DNA of 64,000 bases, taken from the NCBI RefSeq assembly GCF_010500815.1, contig NZ_JAAAMG010000015.1, forward strand, positions 62,001 to 126,000, read 5' to 3'. Below are positions 48,439 through 56,727 of this stretch, piece by piece. Position 1 is the stretch's first letter. Every line of letters starts with the position of its first letter. Source of the stretch: Jiella pacifica. Lineage in GTDB: Bacteria; Pseudomonadota; Alphaproteobacteria; Rhizobiales; Rhizobiaceae. The position numbers and the translations under genes were made by a program. Under the pieces are notes generated by a model. It saw nothing but the letters and a program-made list of their open reading frames with translations. It made no database searches and was not told the origin of the DNA.

Positions 48439-50436
48439 TCATCCGGCGAGCAGAAGGCCGGCCAGGACGATGACGGCGACGGCGAGGACGGTCGAGACCG
48501 CCTGCCAGAAACGGACGGGATCCCGCATGGCCAGCGGCTGGCGCTCGCGCGGGGTGAAGGCGGGGTTCGGATGGGAGAGGTCGTGGACGAATTCGGCGAC
48601 CTCGGCGTAGCGGCGGGCGGGGTCGATCGAGACCGCCTTCCTCAGCGCCCCCGCGACGAAGTCGGGAACGTCGCGGTCCTCGTCTGCGGCCGGCCGATAG
48701 GCGAGGCGGCGCTGCTCGCGTGCGGTGCGGGTTCTCGCCAGCGCTGCCCCATAGGGCAGGCGCCCGGTGAGCATGTGATAGGTCAGCACACCGAGGGAGA
48801 AGACGTCGGAGCGCACCCGCCCGACCTCGCCGCAAAGCTGTTCGGGCGCGGCGAACTGCAGCGCGCCGGCCGCCGGCGTGTCGAGCGCGACGGGTCTCGC
48901 CTCCTCGACGCCGGCGACCCTCGCGGCGCCGAAATCGACGAGCACGGCGCGGCCTTCGCCGTCGATCATGACGTTTTCGGGCCTGAGATCCTGATGCACC
49001 ATCTCCTTGCGATGCATCGCCTGGAGGCCCTTGGCGACGTCCGCGACGATCCGCCGGACCTCGGCGAGAGGCATGTGCGACCTCTCGTCGAGAATGGCGC
49101 GGAGGGTACGGCCTTCGAGCAATTCCATCGCCGTGTAGAGCGCCGAGCGCGGCCGCTGGCGGGGGAGCGTCCGCATGCAATGGCGGCTGGAGAGCCGCGC
49201 GGCGATCCATTCCTCCATCAGCAGGCTGCGACGGGCGGACGGATCGTCGCGAAGCTCCGAGGCGAGGAACTTCAGCGCCGCGCGCTCCCCGGTCGCGGCG
49301 TCGCGGGCGGCATAGACGTGGCTGCGCGGGCCGATGTGAAGGCGGCGTTCGATCGCCCAGCCGTCGAAGGTCTCGCCCTCGCCGGGAATGACCGCCGGCG
49401 GTTCGAGATCGCCGCCCGCCAGCCATTCGCTGGCCTCGGCCTGGGGCAGCCGGTCGACGCGGAGGATCTGGACGGTGAGATTGTCGCGGCTGCCGCTTGC
49501 GAGCGCCTTGGCGGCGATCGCCTTCGCCGCGGAGCCCAGATCGGCGCCGGCTGCAAGGACGAGGGCGGCGAGTTCGGTGGGTGGCAGATGCTCGTGGACG
49601 CCGTCGGTGGTGAGAAGAAAGACGTCGTTCTGGCGAAGCGGCAGGGCGCGATAGTCGATCTCGACATTCGGCGCCATGCCGAGCGCCTTGGAGAGATAGC
49701 TCTCTGACGACGAGAGAATCAGCCGGTGATCTTCGCTCAGGGGCTCGAAGGTCTGCCCCGAAAGCCGGCTGATCCGGGCGTCGCCGACATGGAAGAGATG
49801 CGCCGTCCGGCCTTTCAGGACGAGCGCGCTGAAGGTGGTGACGTGGCCGCGATCGGGATCTGGGCCGTCGGGGCCGAGGCCGGAGCCCGCGTCGAGACGG
49901 GCGGCGCGGCGGGTCTCTGCATGCAGCCAGGCATTGGCCGCGTCGATGACCCGGCTCGCCGAATGGCGGACGCTCCAGGCCTCTGAGGTGCAGTAATAAT
50001 CGGTGAGGAAGCTCTTCACCGCGGTTTCGGCGGCGACGCGGCCGTGGCGCGAGGAGGAAATGCCGTCGGCGATGGCGACCGCGATGCCCTTGGCGGACAA
50101 AGCCGCGCCGCGCGGCACGACGGCGCCGTAAAAATCCTGGTTCGCCGGCTTGGCGCCGGCCTCGGACCAGCCGCCGAGAGAGACGGCGAGGGTGTCGATG
50201 GCCGGGTTCGCCGGGTCTTCGGTTTGGCGCGGGACCGCGTGCGCGACCGGATCGGCAGGCCGCTCCTCGGGCCGTTGTTCCGATCGCCGCTCGGTCCGGC
50301 CTCCAGTCCGACCGTCGCCGGCCGGTGGTCCACCGGGGGGCGGGCTTTTGTCGGGCTTCGGCGCGGCCGTTCTTCCCGCCGGTCCGTCGGACGGCGGGAA
50401 GATCTCTTGGAGGGAGCGCAGCAGCGGGCGGGTCAT
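48439..50436 (-). CDS. Fused PP2C phosphatase / Ser-Thr kinase in the nitrite operon
   Basis: 665 aa. N-terminal PP2C-type phosphatase (about residues 80-300: KPANQDFYGAV, IAVAIADGISSS, FHVGDARISRL, LTTDGVHEHL, SRDNLTVQILR), then a kinase domain (AALKFLASELRDD, VHQDLRPENVMIDGEGRAVLVDFGAARV, APEQLCGEVGRVRSDVFSLGVL). The final 20 residues are a TM anchor (LAVAVIVLAGLLLAG). A similar fused kinase lies in nas clusters of Pseudomonas (for example beside nirB/nirD). The first 70 residues are Pro/Arg-rich. It may tune nitrite uptake or reduction. Confidence 0.9.
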   Translation of the reverse strand: MTRPLLRSLQEIFPPSDGPAGRTAAPKPDKSPPPGGPPAGDGRTGGRTERRSEQRPEERPADPVAHAVPRQTEDPANPAIDTLAVSLGGWSEAGAKPANQDFYGAVVPRGAALSAKGIAVAIADGISSSRHGRVAAETAVKSFLTDYYCTSEAWSVRHSASRVIDAANAWLHAETRRAARLDAGSGLGPDGPDPDRGHVTTFSALVLKGRTAHLFHVGDARISRLSGQTFEPLSEDHRLILSSSESYLSKALGMAPNVEIDYRALPLRQNDVFLLTTDGVHEHLPPTELAALVLAAGADLGSAAKAIAAKALASGSRDNLTVQILRVDRLPQAEASEWLAGGDLEPPAVIPGEGETFDGWAIERRLHIGPRSHVYAARDAATGERAALKFLASELRDDPSARRSLLMEEWIAARLSSRHCMRTLPRQRPRSALYTAMELLEGRTLRAILDERSHMPLAEVRRIVADVAKGLQAMHRKEMVHQDLRPENVMIDGEGRAVLVDFGAARVAGVEEARPVALDTPAAGALQFAAPEQLCGEVGRVRSDVFSLGVLTYHMLTGRLPYGAALARTRTAREQRRLAYRPAADEDRDVPDFVAGALRKAVSIDPARRYAEVAEFVHDLSHPNPAFTPRERQPLAMRDPVRFWQAVSTVLAVAVIVLAGLLLAG

Positions 50437-50458
50437 CGTCTTTGCGACGCCTCTCGCC

Positions 50459-51304
50459 TCACTCGGCCGGCTGGGCCAGCGGGCTGACCGGGCCGGCGGC
50501 GTTGCGAGCCTGCTTCGTGCCGTAGTGGGTCGAATAGAGCGTCGCGCCGACGAAGGTCAGGCCGCCGACGATGTTGCCGATGATCGTCGGGATCTCGTTG
50601 AAGAGGAAATAGTCCATCCAGGTGAACTGGCCGCCGAGGATGATGCCGGACGGGAACAGGAACATGTTCACGATGGAATGCTCGAAGCCGAGATAGAAGA
50701 ACACCAGGATCGGCATCCACATGGCGACCACCTTGCCGGTCACCGAGGTCGACATCATCGCCGCGACCACGCCGGTCGAGACCATCCAGTTGCACATCAC
50801 GGCGCGGATGAAGAGCGTCAGCATGCCGCCGAAGCCGGCCGCCGCATAGCCGAGCGTGCGGCCCTCGCCGATATGGCCGATCTTCTGGCCGACGGCGTCG
50901 GGCTCCTGCGTGAACCCCATGGTGAAGATGATCGCCATGAACAGGGCGACGGTCAGCGCACCGGCGAAATTGCCGAGGAAGACCAGGCCCCAGTTGCGGG
51001 CGAGGCCCTTCATGTCGCAGCCCGGCCGCTTGTCGAGGAGGGCGAGGGGCACGAGGGTGAAGACGCCGGTGAGGAGGTCGAAGCCGAGCAGGTAGAGCAT
51101 GCAGAAGCCGACCGGGAAGAGCAGCGCGCCGATCAGCGGATTGCCGGTGTTGACCGTGATCGTCACGGCGAAGGCGGCGGCGAGCGCCAGGATCGCGCCG
51201 GCCATATAGGCTCTTATCAGCGTGTCCTTGGTGCTCATGAAGATCTTCGCCTCGCCGGCGTCGACCATCTTGGTCACGAATTCCCTGGGTGCGAGATATG
51301 ACAT
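50459..51304 (-). CDS. nirC: Formate/nitrite transporter (FNT) family, NirC-like
   Basis: 281 aa, six membrane helices, FNT family (FocA/NirC). Family segments are GNPLIGALLFPVGFCMLYLLGFDLLTG, GNFAGALTVALFM and FYLGFEHSIVNMFLFPSG, the last holding the conserved His-Asn of the pore. Position between nirD and the kinase in the nitrite reductase run supports a nitrite channel function. Gap to nirD is 156 bp; to the kinase 22 bp. Confidence 0.9.
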   Translation of the reverse strand: MSYLAPREFVTKMVDAGEAKIFMSTKDTLIRAYMAGAILALAAAFAVTITVNTGNPLIGALLFPVGFCMLYLLGFDLLTGVFTLVPLALLDKRPGCDMKGLARNWGLVFLGNFAGALTVALFMAIIFTMGFTQEPDAVGQKIGHIGEGRTLGYAAAGFGGMLTLFIRAVMCNWMVSTGVVAAMMSTSVTGKVVAMWMPILVFFYLGFEHSIVNMFLFPSGIILGGQFTWMDYFLFNEIPTIIGNIVGGLTFVGATLYSTHYGTKQARNAAGPVSPLAQPAE

Positions 51305-51460
51305 CGTGTCGAATTCCCCTGCTTGAAGTTGATTTTGGTCGTCGGTCTCACGCGCGAGGGGCGGTTCCCCCGCCGTCCTGGCGCCGGTCCTCCCCCACGG
51401 GTGTCTCGCCGCTGTCTCTGCGGGCTGTGCGCTTCCCGGCCCCAGAGCGGGGACTTGCCG

Positions 51461-51811
51461 TCATTCGGCGGCTTCCCGGATGGCTGCCGCCTCGTCTTCG
51501 AGCGAAAGCTCGATCACCTCGGTGAGCGGATCGACCCTGGTGGCGAAGACGCGCACCCGGCCTTCGTCCGGTCCGCGCATCTCGCCGCTCTTGAGCGAGA
51601 TCACCGCGTTGTGGAGCGGGCAGGTGACCGAGGAATCGTGGACGATGCCCTGGGACAGCGGCCCGCCCTTGTGGGGGCAGCGGTCCTCGGTGGCGAAGAT
51701 CCGGTCCTCGGCCGTGCGGAACACCGCGATGCGGCCGAAGGGGGAATTGACGCAGCGGGCGCCGCGCCGCGGAATGTCGGTGACGAGGCCGATCCGGTGC
51801 CAGTCGCTCAT
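51461..51811 (-). CDS. nirD: Nitrite reductase small subunit NirD
   Basis: 116 aa Rieske-like fold. The [2Fe-2S] ligands appear intact: RCPHKGGP (Cys-x-His) and CPLHNAV (Cys-x-x-His). GGRKVRVFATRV-like strands end in LSLEDEAAAIREAAE. NirD is the small subunit of assimilatory NADH-nitrite reductase. It overlaps nirB by 4 bp (ATGA), so it is translationally coupled. Confidence 0.93.
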   Translation of the reverse strand: MSDWHRIGLVTDIPRRGARCVNSPFGRIAVFRTAEDRIFATEDRCPHKGGPLSQGIVHDSSVTCPLHNAVISLKSGEMRGPDEGRVRVFATRVDPLTEVIELSLEDEAAAIREAAE

Positions 51812-54261
51812 TCGGCGGCCTCCTGGAACGGGATGTCGGCCATCGGCTTGAACTCGTGGCTCGCCATGCCGCCGCTCGCCCGGTCGGCCCAGGGATCGCG
51901 TTGGGAGAACTTTTGGCTGTAGATGAAGCGGTCGAAATAGACCCGGCGCTTCGCCGGATCGTCGACGACGGCCGCCTTGATCGACGCCATGCCGACCCGC
52001 TTCAGCCATTTGTAGATGCGCTCGAGATAGTGGCCCTGCTCGCGATAGAGCTGGACGAGGGCGACGATCATCTCGAGCGCCTCGTCCTCCGTCTTCACCT
52101 GGGTGAGGACCTCGGTGCCCTTGATGTCGAGGCCCGCCGCGCCGGCGAAGTGGATCTCGTAGCCGGCGTCGGTGCAGATGACGCCGACATCCTTGCACGT
52201 CGCCTCGGCGCAGTTGCGCGGGCAGCCGGAGACGGCCATCTTCACCTTGGCCGGCGTCCAGGAGCCCCACATGAACCGTTCGACCCGGACGCCGAGGCCG
52301 GTGGAATCCTGCGTCCCGAAGCGGCACCAGTCGGTGCCGACGCAGGTCTTCACCGTGCGCAGCGCCTTGCCGTAGGCGGCGCCCGAGACCATGCCGGCGG
52401 CGTTGAGATCGGCCCAGACGGCGGGCAGGTCCTCCTTCTTCACGCCCAGCATGTCGATGCGCTGGCCGCCGGTGCATTTGACCGACGGGATCTGGAACTT
52501 GTCGACCACGTCGGCGATGGCCCGGAGCTCCTGCGACGTCGTCATGCCGCCCCACATCCGTGGGACGACGGAATAGGTGCCGTCCTTCTGGATGTTGGCG
52601 TGGACGCGCTCGTTGATGAAGCGCGACTGGTCGTCGTCGACATATTCGCCCGGCCAGTCGGCGAGGAGATAGTAGTTCAGCGCGGGCCGGCATTTGGCGC
52701 AGCCGCAGGAGGTCTTCCATTCGAGCTCCTGCATGACCTCCGGGATCGACTTTAGAGTTTTGGCGACGATCAACCGGCGCACGTCGGCATGGGAGAGGTC
52801 CGTGCAGCCGCACATCGGCTTGACGGCCTGCGGGTTGAACGCATCGCCCAGGGTCAGCGCCATCAGCTGCTCGACGAGGCCGGTGCAGGTGCCGCAGGAG
52901 GAAGAGGCCTTGGTATGGGCGCGGACCTCGTCGAGGGAGGTCAGGCCCCTGGCGCTGATCGCCCCGGTGATCTTCGACTTGCAGACGCCGTTGCAGCCGC
53001 AGATCTCCGCATCGCCCGGCAAGGCGGCGACGGCGGCGATCGGATCGAGCGGGGAGCCGCCCTGGTAGGACTGGCCGAAGATCAGCGTTTCTCGCATCTC
53101 CGAGACCGGCGTCTTTTTCTTCATCAGGTCGAAGAACCAGGCGCCGTCCGCCGTCTCGCCGTAGAGCACCGCGCCGATGATGCGGTCGTCCTTGACCACC
53201 AGGCGCTTGTAGACGCCGGCGGAGGCGTCGCGCAGGACGATCTCCTCGCGGTCGTCGCCCTCGGCGAAATCGCCGGCGGAGAACAGGTCGATGCCGGTGA
53301 CCTTCAGCTTGGTCGAGGTCACCGAGCCGAGATAGCGGGATTCGCAGGGCCCGCAGAGCTGCGAGGCGACGACCTCGGCCATCTCGTAGAGCGGCGCGAC
53401 GAGGCCGTAGCACTGGCCGCGATGTTCGACGCATTCGCCGAGCGCGAAGATGTCCGGATCCGACGTGCGCATGTCGTCGCCGACTTTGATGCCGCGCCCG
53501 ACGTCGAGCCCGGCCGCCTTGGCGAGATCCGTCGAGGGCCGGATGCCGACGGCCATGACGACGATCTTGGCGTCGATCACCGTGCCGTCGTCGAGCTTCA
53601 CGCCCTCGACCTTGTCCTCGCCGAGGATGGCGTGGGTGTTGGCCTTGGTGACGACGTCGATGCCGCGCGCCTTCAAGGAGCGCTCCAGGAGATAGCCGGC
53701 GGCGGGGTCGAGCTGACGCTCCATCAGCGTCGGCATGAGATGCAGGACGGTGACATCCATGCCGCGCATCTTCAGACCGGCCGCGGCTTCGAGGCCGAGC
53801 AGGCCGCCGCCGACGACGACGGCGCGGCCGCCGGTGCTTGCGGCTTCCAGCATCGTCTCGACGTCGTCGAGGTCGCGATAGGTCAGGACGCCGGTAAGGG
53901 TGGAGCCGGGGATCGGCACGATGAAGGGGTTGGAGCCGGTGGCGACGATCAGCTTGTCGTAGGGGGCCGTGGTCCCGTAGGCGGCCGTAACGGTCCTGGC
54001 CGCCCGGTCGATCGTCTCGACTCGCTTGCCCTTGTGGAGCGTGACGCCGTGAGACGCGTACCAGGCGTCGTCATGGGTGACGATGTCCTCGTAGGTCTTT
54101 TCGCCGGACAGGACCGGCGAGAGCATCAGCCGGTTGTAGTTGACCCGCGGCTCGGCGTTGAAGATCGTCACCTCGTACTGGCCGGGGGCCTTTTCGAAGA
54201 GGTGTTCCAGCGCCCGGCCGGGTGCCATGCCGTTGCCGATGACGACGAGTTTTTCAGGCAT
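51808..54261 (-). CDS. nirB: NADH-dependent assimilatory nitrite reductase large subunit NirB
   Basis: 817 aa, full length. N-terminal FAD/NAD(H) domain (VVIGNGMAPGRALE; VVVGGGLLGLEAAAGL; IFALGECVEHRG). Central BFD-type [2Fe-2S] domains (CGCNGVCKS, SSCGTCTGLV, CGCAKCRP). The C-terminal siroheme/[4Fe-4S] module shows TCVGTDWCRFG and SGCPRNCAEATCKD. Reduces nitrite to ammonium with NADH. nirD is the next gene. A 556-bp leader carrying an ANTAR-controlled terminator lies upstream. Confidence 0.97.
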   Translation of the reverse strand: MPEKLVVIGNGMAPGRALEHLFEKAPGQYEVTIFNAEPRVNYNRLMLSPVLSGEKTYEDIVTHDDAWYASHGVTLHKGKRVETIDRAARTVTAAYGTTAPYDKLIVATGSNPFIVPIPGSTLTGVLTYRDLDDVETMLEAASTGGRAVVVGGGLLGLEAAAGLKMRGMDVTVLHLMPTLMERQLDPAAGYLLERSLKARGIDVVTKANTHAILGEDKVEGVKLDDGTVIDAKIVVMAVGIRPSTDLAKAAGLDVGRGIKVGDDMRTSDPDIFALGECVEHRGQCYGLVAPLYEMAEVVASQLCGPCESRYLGSVTSTKLKVTGIDLFSAGDFAEGDDREEIVLRDASAGVYKRLVVKDDRIIGAVLYGETADGAWFFDLMKKKTPVSEMRETLIFGQSYQGGSPLDPIAAVAALPGDAEICGCNGVCKSKITGAISARGLTSLDEVRAHTKASSSCGTCTGLVEQLMALTLGDAFNPQAVKPMCGCTDLSHADVRRLIVAKTLKSIPEVMQELEWKTSCGCAKCRPALNYYLLADWPGEYVDDDQSRFINERVHANIQKDGTYSVVPRMWGGMTTSQELRAIADVVDKFQIPSVKCTGGQRIDMLGVKKEDLPAVWADLNAAGMVSGAAYGKALRTVKTCVGTDWCRFGTQDSTGLGVRVERFMWGSWTPAKVKMAVSGCPRNCAEATCKDVGVICTDAGYEIHFAGAAGLDIKGTEVLTQVKTEDEALEMIVALVQLYREQGHYLERIYKWLKRVGMASIKAAVVDDPAKRRVYFDRFIYSQKFSQRDPWADRASGGMASHEFKPMADIPFQEAAE

Positions 54262-54484
54262 GGGCGAAAGGCTCCATGGATTGACGGCTTGGATCGGTTG
54301 GCCGAAGGGATCGCGCGACCGCGGCAGAAAGGGCCGTCAGCCCGATTCCGGCCTCTTGCCTGAAGCCGACGAGCGGCCCTGCGATGAAGCAACGACGGAT
54401 GATCACGGCCAGGATCGGCATTCGGCAAAGCTCTCCCGTCGCCGGGCGTAGAAACGCACCGGCCTGGTGAAATTTTGGACAAAG

Positions 54485-54552
54485 AAAAAGGCTGCCCGAC
54501 CCTTCTCGTCACGACCCCTGGTCTGTGACGGTGCAAAGAAGTGTCGGCAGCC
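54485..54552 (-). terminator. Intrinsic terminator in the nirB leader
   Basis: Minus-strand RNA: 5' arm GGCTGCCGAC (54543-54552) pairs with GTCGGGCAGCC (54490-54500), then TTTTT (54485-54489). A nested hairpin with arms CGTCAC and GTGACG lies between. The 5' arm overlaps ANTAR hairpin P2, so it is the switchable attenuator. Confidence 0.85.
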
Positions 54553-54580
54553 TTGCCAGTGACGCCCGCCTTTGGACGCC
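54545..54580 (-). promoter_or_regulatory. NasT-type ANTAR RNA element (P1-P2 hairpins)
   Basis: P1 (54561-54580) has a 7-bp stem GGCGTCC/GGGCGTC with hexaloop AAAGGC. P2 (54545-54558) has TGGC/GCCG with hexaloop AAGGCT. Both loops have A at position 1 and G at position 4, the signature bound by ANTAR proteins. Two bases link them. P2 overlaps the terminator arm, fitting antitermination. Confidence 0.8.
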
Positions 54581-54817
54581 GAATGTTTCGAGACGACTCT
54601 GATCGCCTCACGGCATAGTGTTAGAACAGCTTGCAGCCCTTCGCAATGCGGAAGAGGCCATTTTCGCGAGTTTTTTAGGCTTTTCTATTACATGCACAAA
54701 ATATCGTCATTTTGGAATCGGATCGAGCAGCCGGGGCGCCCATGATGTAGGCATCTGCCTTGCGGGGCATCCAAGTCTCGCCTTCCAACCCATCCGACAC
54801 GCGACGAGAGCGGCGGC

Positions 54818-55942
54818 TCAGTCCTCGGCGTCGAACAGTCCGGCCGGCCGCTCGCCGGCTTCCTGCGAGGCGTCGCTGTCCGCGGCGAAACCCATCGCCA
54901 CGTCGAAGAGGGCCGGCGAAAACGTCTCGTCGGCGATCCTGAGGCCCGCATCGGAGAAGGGCGCGTCGCCCCAGCGGGCCATCTGGCGATAGAGCCAGCG
55001 GCCGTGGCGGGGTTCGGGGCGGTTGGCGCCGCCGCCGGCGAACACCATGAAGTCTGCGATCGCGCGGAAACGGCCCGGCGCCGTCTCCAGCCGGCCGGCA
55101 AGGCCTGGCATCAGCGCCGCCTCGTCGACGTCGATCCGCTCGGGCCCGGCGAGGAGCCTGGCAAGGCCATCGAAATTTTCCGGGTCGGCGCACCAGGCGG
55201 CAGCGTCGCAGAGCGCCCGGACGAGGTTCGACAGCGTCTCGGGATTTTCCTCGGCGAAGGCCCGCCGGACGCCGAGTACCTTTTCCGGCCCGCGCCGCCA
55301 GATCTCCGCCCGGCTGGTGACGATCCGGCCTGCCTTGCGTTGCACCGCGATCGTGCCCCATGGCTCGCCGGCGCAAAAGCCGTCGATGCCGCCACCGGCC
55401 AGCGCGTCCGGCATCAGCGGCGGCGGGACGACGGTGATCTCGACGTCCTTCTCCGGCACGATGCCGCAGGCGGCGAGCCAGTAGCGAAGGTCGTAGTTGT
55501 GGCTCGAATGGGGATGGACGACGGCGAGCCGCAGCGGCGCCTCGCCGGCCTCGACGCGGCGCCGCACCACGGCCGCGAAGGCGCGGCCGGCGCTCAGCGG
55601 CGCCCTGTCGAAATCGCCCGGCGCGCTCTGGTCCATCGTCTCGGCGACGGCGTTGGATACGGTGATGCCGTTGCCGCCGAGCGCCAGCACCATCGGCGCC
55701 AGCATCGGCACGGGCAGGGGCCCGAGGCCGAGATTGGCGGCGATCGGCATTGGCGCCAGCATGTGGGCGCAGTCGAACTGGCCGACGCCGATCCGGTCGC
55801 GGACCGTCGCCCAGGAGGTTTCCCGCTGCAATGAGAGGAAGACGCCGCGCTCCTCGGCAAAGCCCTTTTCGACGGCGGCGATCAGGACGGCGCTGTCGAG
55901 CAGCGGGACGTAGCCCGCGCGGATGAAACTCGGCCCGGCCAT
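54818..55942 (-). CDS. nasS: NasS nitrate/nitrite sensor (NrtA-like periplasmic-fold protein)
   Basis: 374 aa NrtA/CmpA-like solute-binding fold but no signal peptide (MAGPSFIRAGYVPLLDSAVLIA), so cytoplasmic, as for NasS. Segments VGQFDCAHMLAPMPIAANLGLG, HPHSSHNYDLRYWLAACGIVP and GGIDGFCAGEPWG fit nitrate-binding members. NasS binds NasT and releases it when nitrate or nitrite is bound. Start overlaps the nasT stop by one base (TGATG). Confidence 0.92.
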   Translation of the reverse strand: MAGPSFIRAGYVPLLDSAVLIAAVEKGFAEERGVFLSLQRETSWATVRDRIGVGQFDCAHMLAPMPIAANLGLGPLPVPMLAPMVLALGGNGITVSNAVAETMDQSAPGDFDRAPLSAGRAFAAVVRRRVEAGEAPLRLAVVHPHSSHNYDLRYWLAACGIVPEKDVEITVVPPPLMPDALAGGGIDGFCAGEPWGTIAVQRKAGRIVTSRAEIWRRGPEKVLGVRRAFAEENPETLSNLVRALCDAAAWCADPENFDGLARLLAGPERIDVDEAALMPGLAGRLETAPGRFRAIADFMVFAGGGANRPEPRHGRWLYRQMARWGDAPFSDAGLRIADETFSPALFDVAMGFAADSDASQEAGERPAGLFDAED

Positions 55943-56532
55943 CAGTCGTCTCCGAGAAGGGTGTAGGCGGAGACGAGGCTGGCGGCGACCTCGCCGATCC
56001 GGCGGTTCTCGTTCATCGCGGTGCGGCGCAGCAGCTTGTAGGCGCCCGCCTCGTCGAGCTTCTTGGCCTTCATCAGGATGCCCTTGGCGCGGTCGATGGT
56101 CTTGCGCTCGGCGAGCTCGGACCTTGCTTCGGCGAGCTCGCGCGAGAGGCGGCTGACCGCGTTGAAGCGCGAGATCGCCATTTCGAGGATCGGCTTGATC
56201 CGCTCCTTCTTCAGCCCGTCGACGACATAGGCCGAGACGCCGGCCTCGATCGCCGCCTCGATCTCGGCGGTGTCGGAGCGGTCGACGAACATCGCCATCG
56301 GCCGCTTCACCACGCGTGAGACCTGGAAGAAATGTTCGAGCTGGTCGCGATTGGGGTTTTCCAGATCGACGACGATGACGTCGGGTTCCAGCATCTCGAT
56401 CCGCTTCACCAGCCCGGCGACCGTGGTGACGACCGACACGTTGCCGTAGCCGGCCTCCCGCAGGCCTTCCTCGATGATCGAGGAGCGCAGGCCATTGTCG
56501 TCGACGAGGAGGATCGTGAGCGGCTGCGGCAT
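55942..56532 (-). CDS. nasT: NasT ANTAR antiterminator
   Basis: 196 aa. N-terminal receiver-like domain (LTILLVDDNGLRSSIIEEGLREAGYG, VIVVDLENPNRDQLEHFFQ) and a C-terminal ANTAR RNA-binding domain (RKTIDRAKGILMKAKKLDEAGAYKLLRRTAMNENRRIGEVA). NasT binds the two-hairpin RNA in the nirB leader to prevent termination when freed from NasS. Start 56532 (MPQPLTILLVDDN) is chosen; longer in-frame sequence precedes it. nasS follows with a 1-base overlap. Confidence 0.93.
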   Translation of the reverse strand: MPQPLTILLVDDNGLRSSIIEEGLREAGYGNVSVVTTVAGLVKRIEMLEPDVIVVDLENPNRDQLEHFFQVSRVVKRPMAMFVDRSDTAEIEAAIEAGVSAYVVDGLKKERIKPILEMAISRFNAVSRLSRELAEARSELAERKTIDRAKGILMKAKKLDEAGAYKLLRRTAMNENRRIGEVAASLVSAYTLLGDD

Positions 56533-56660
56533 GCGGGGAATATTGCACCTGCGAAAATCAAATGCGCAACGGCAAAAAAGCCGGTCGTGCGCTACGGCCG
56601 CAAGCGTCTCGCCGGCACTCCCCGCGGCGACCGACCGTCTTGCCGCGAAAAACACCGGGC

Positions 56661-56674
56661 TTGATCCCGATCAA
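56661..56674. promoter_or_regulatory. Perfect FNR/FixK box
   Basis: TTGATCCCGATCAA equals the TTGAT-N4-ATCAA consensus of FNR/FixK regulators. It is 54 bp upstream of adhA and far from the divergent nasT start (129 bp), so it most likely activates adhA-usp under low oxygen. Confidence 0.85.
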
Positions 56675-56727
56675 TGTTCCTGCCGCTGCCGGCTCTAGTC
56701 TGGGTCCAACCGAATGGAGTTTCCGAC

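Larger units (their letters stand above)
54262..54817. other. 556-bp leader/intergenic region upstream of nirB
   Basis: Holds the ANTAR two-hairpin element and terminator described separately. AT-rich patches at 54660-54720 could be the nirB promoter. A TGCACAAAAT motif at 54694-54703 weakly recalls an NtrC half-site; a canonical sigma-54 GG-N10-GC promoter was not found. No ORF is supported. Confidence 0.6.

Noticed and set aside
52789-54363. Long plus-strand open frame across nirB
   Set aside because: Antisense shadow of nirB caused by high GC; Arg/Gly/Ala-rich translation lacks any domain.
54616-54700. Sigma-54 promoter upstream of nirB
   Set aside because: TGGC...TTGC-like sequences have wrong spacing (GG-N13-GC or GG-N8-GC).
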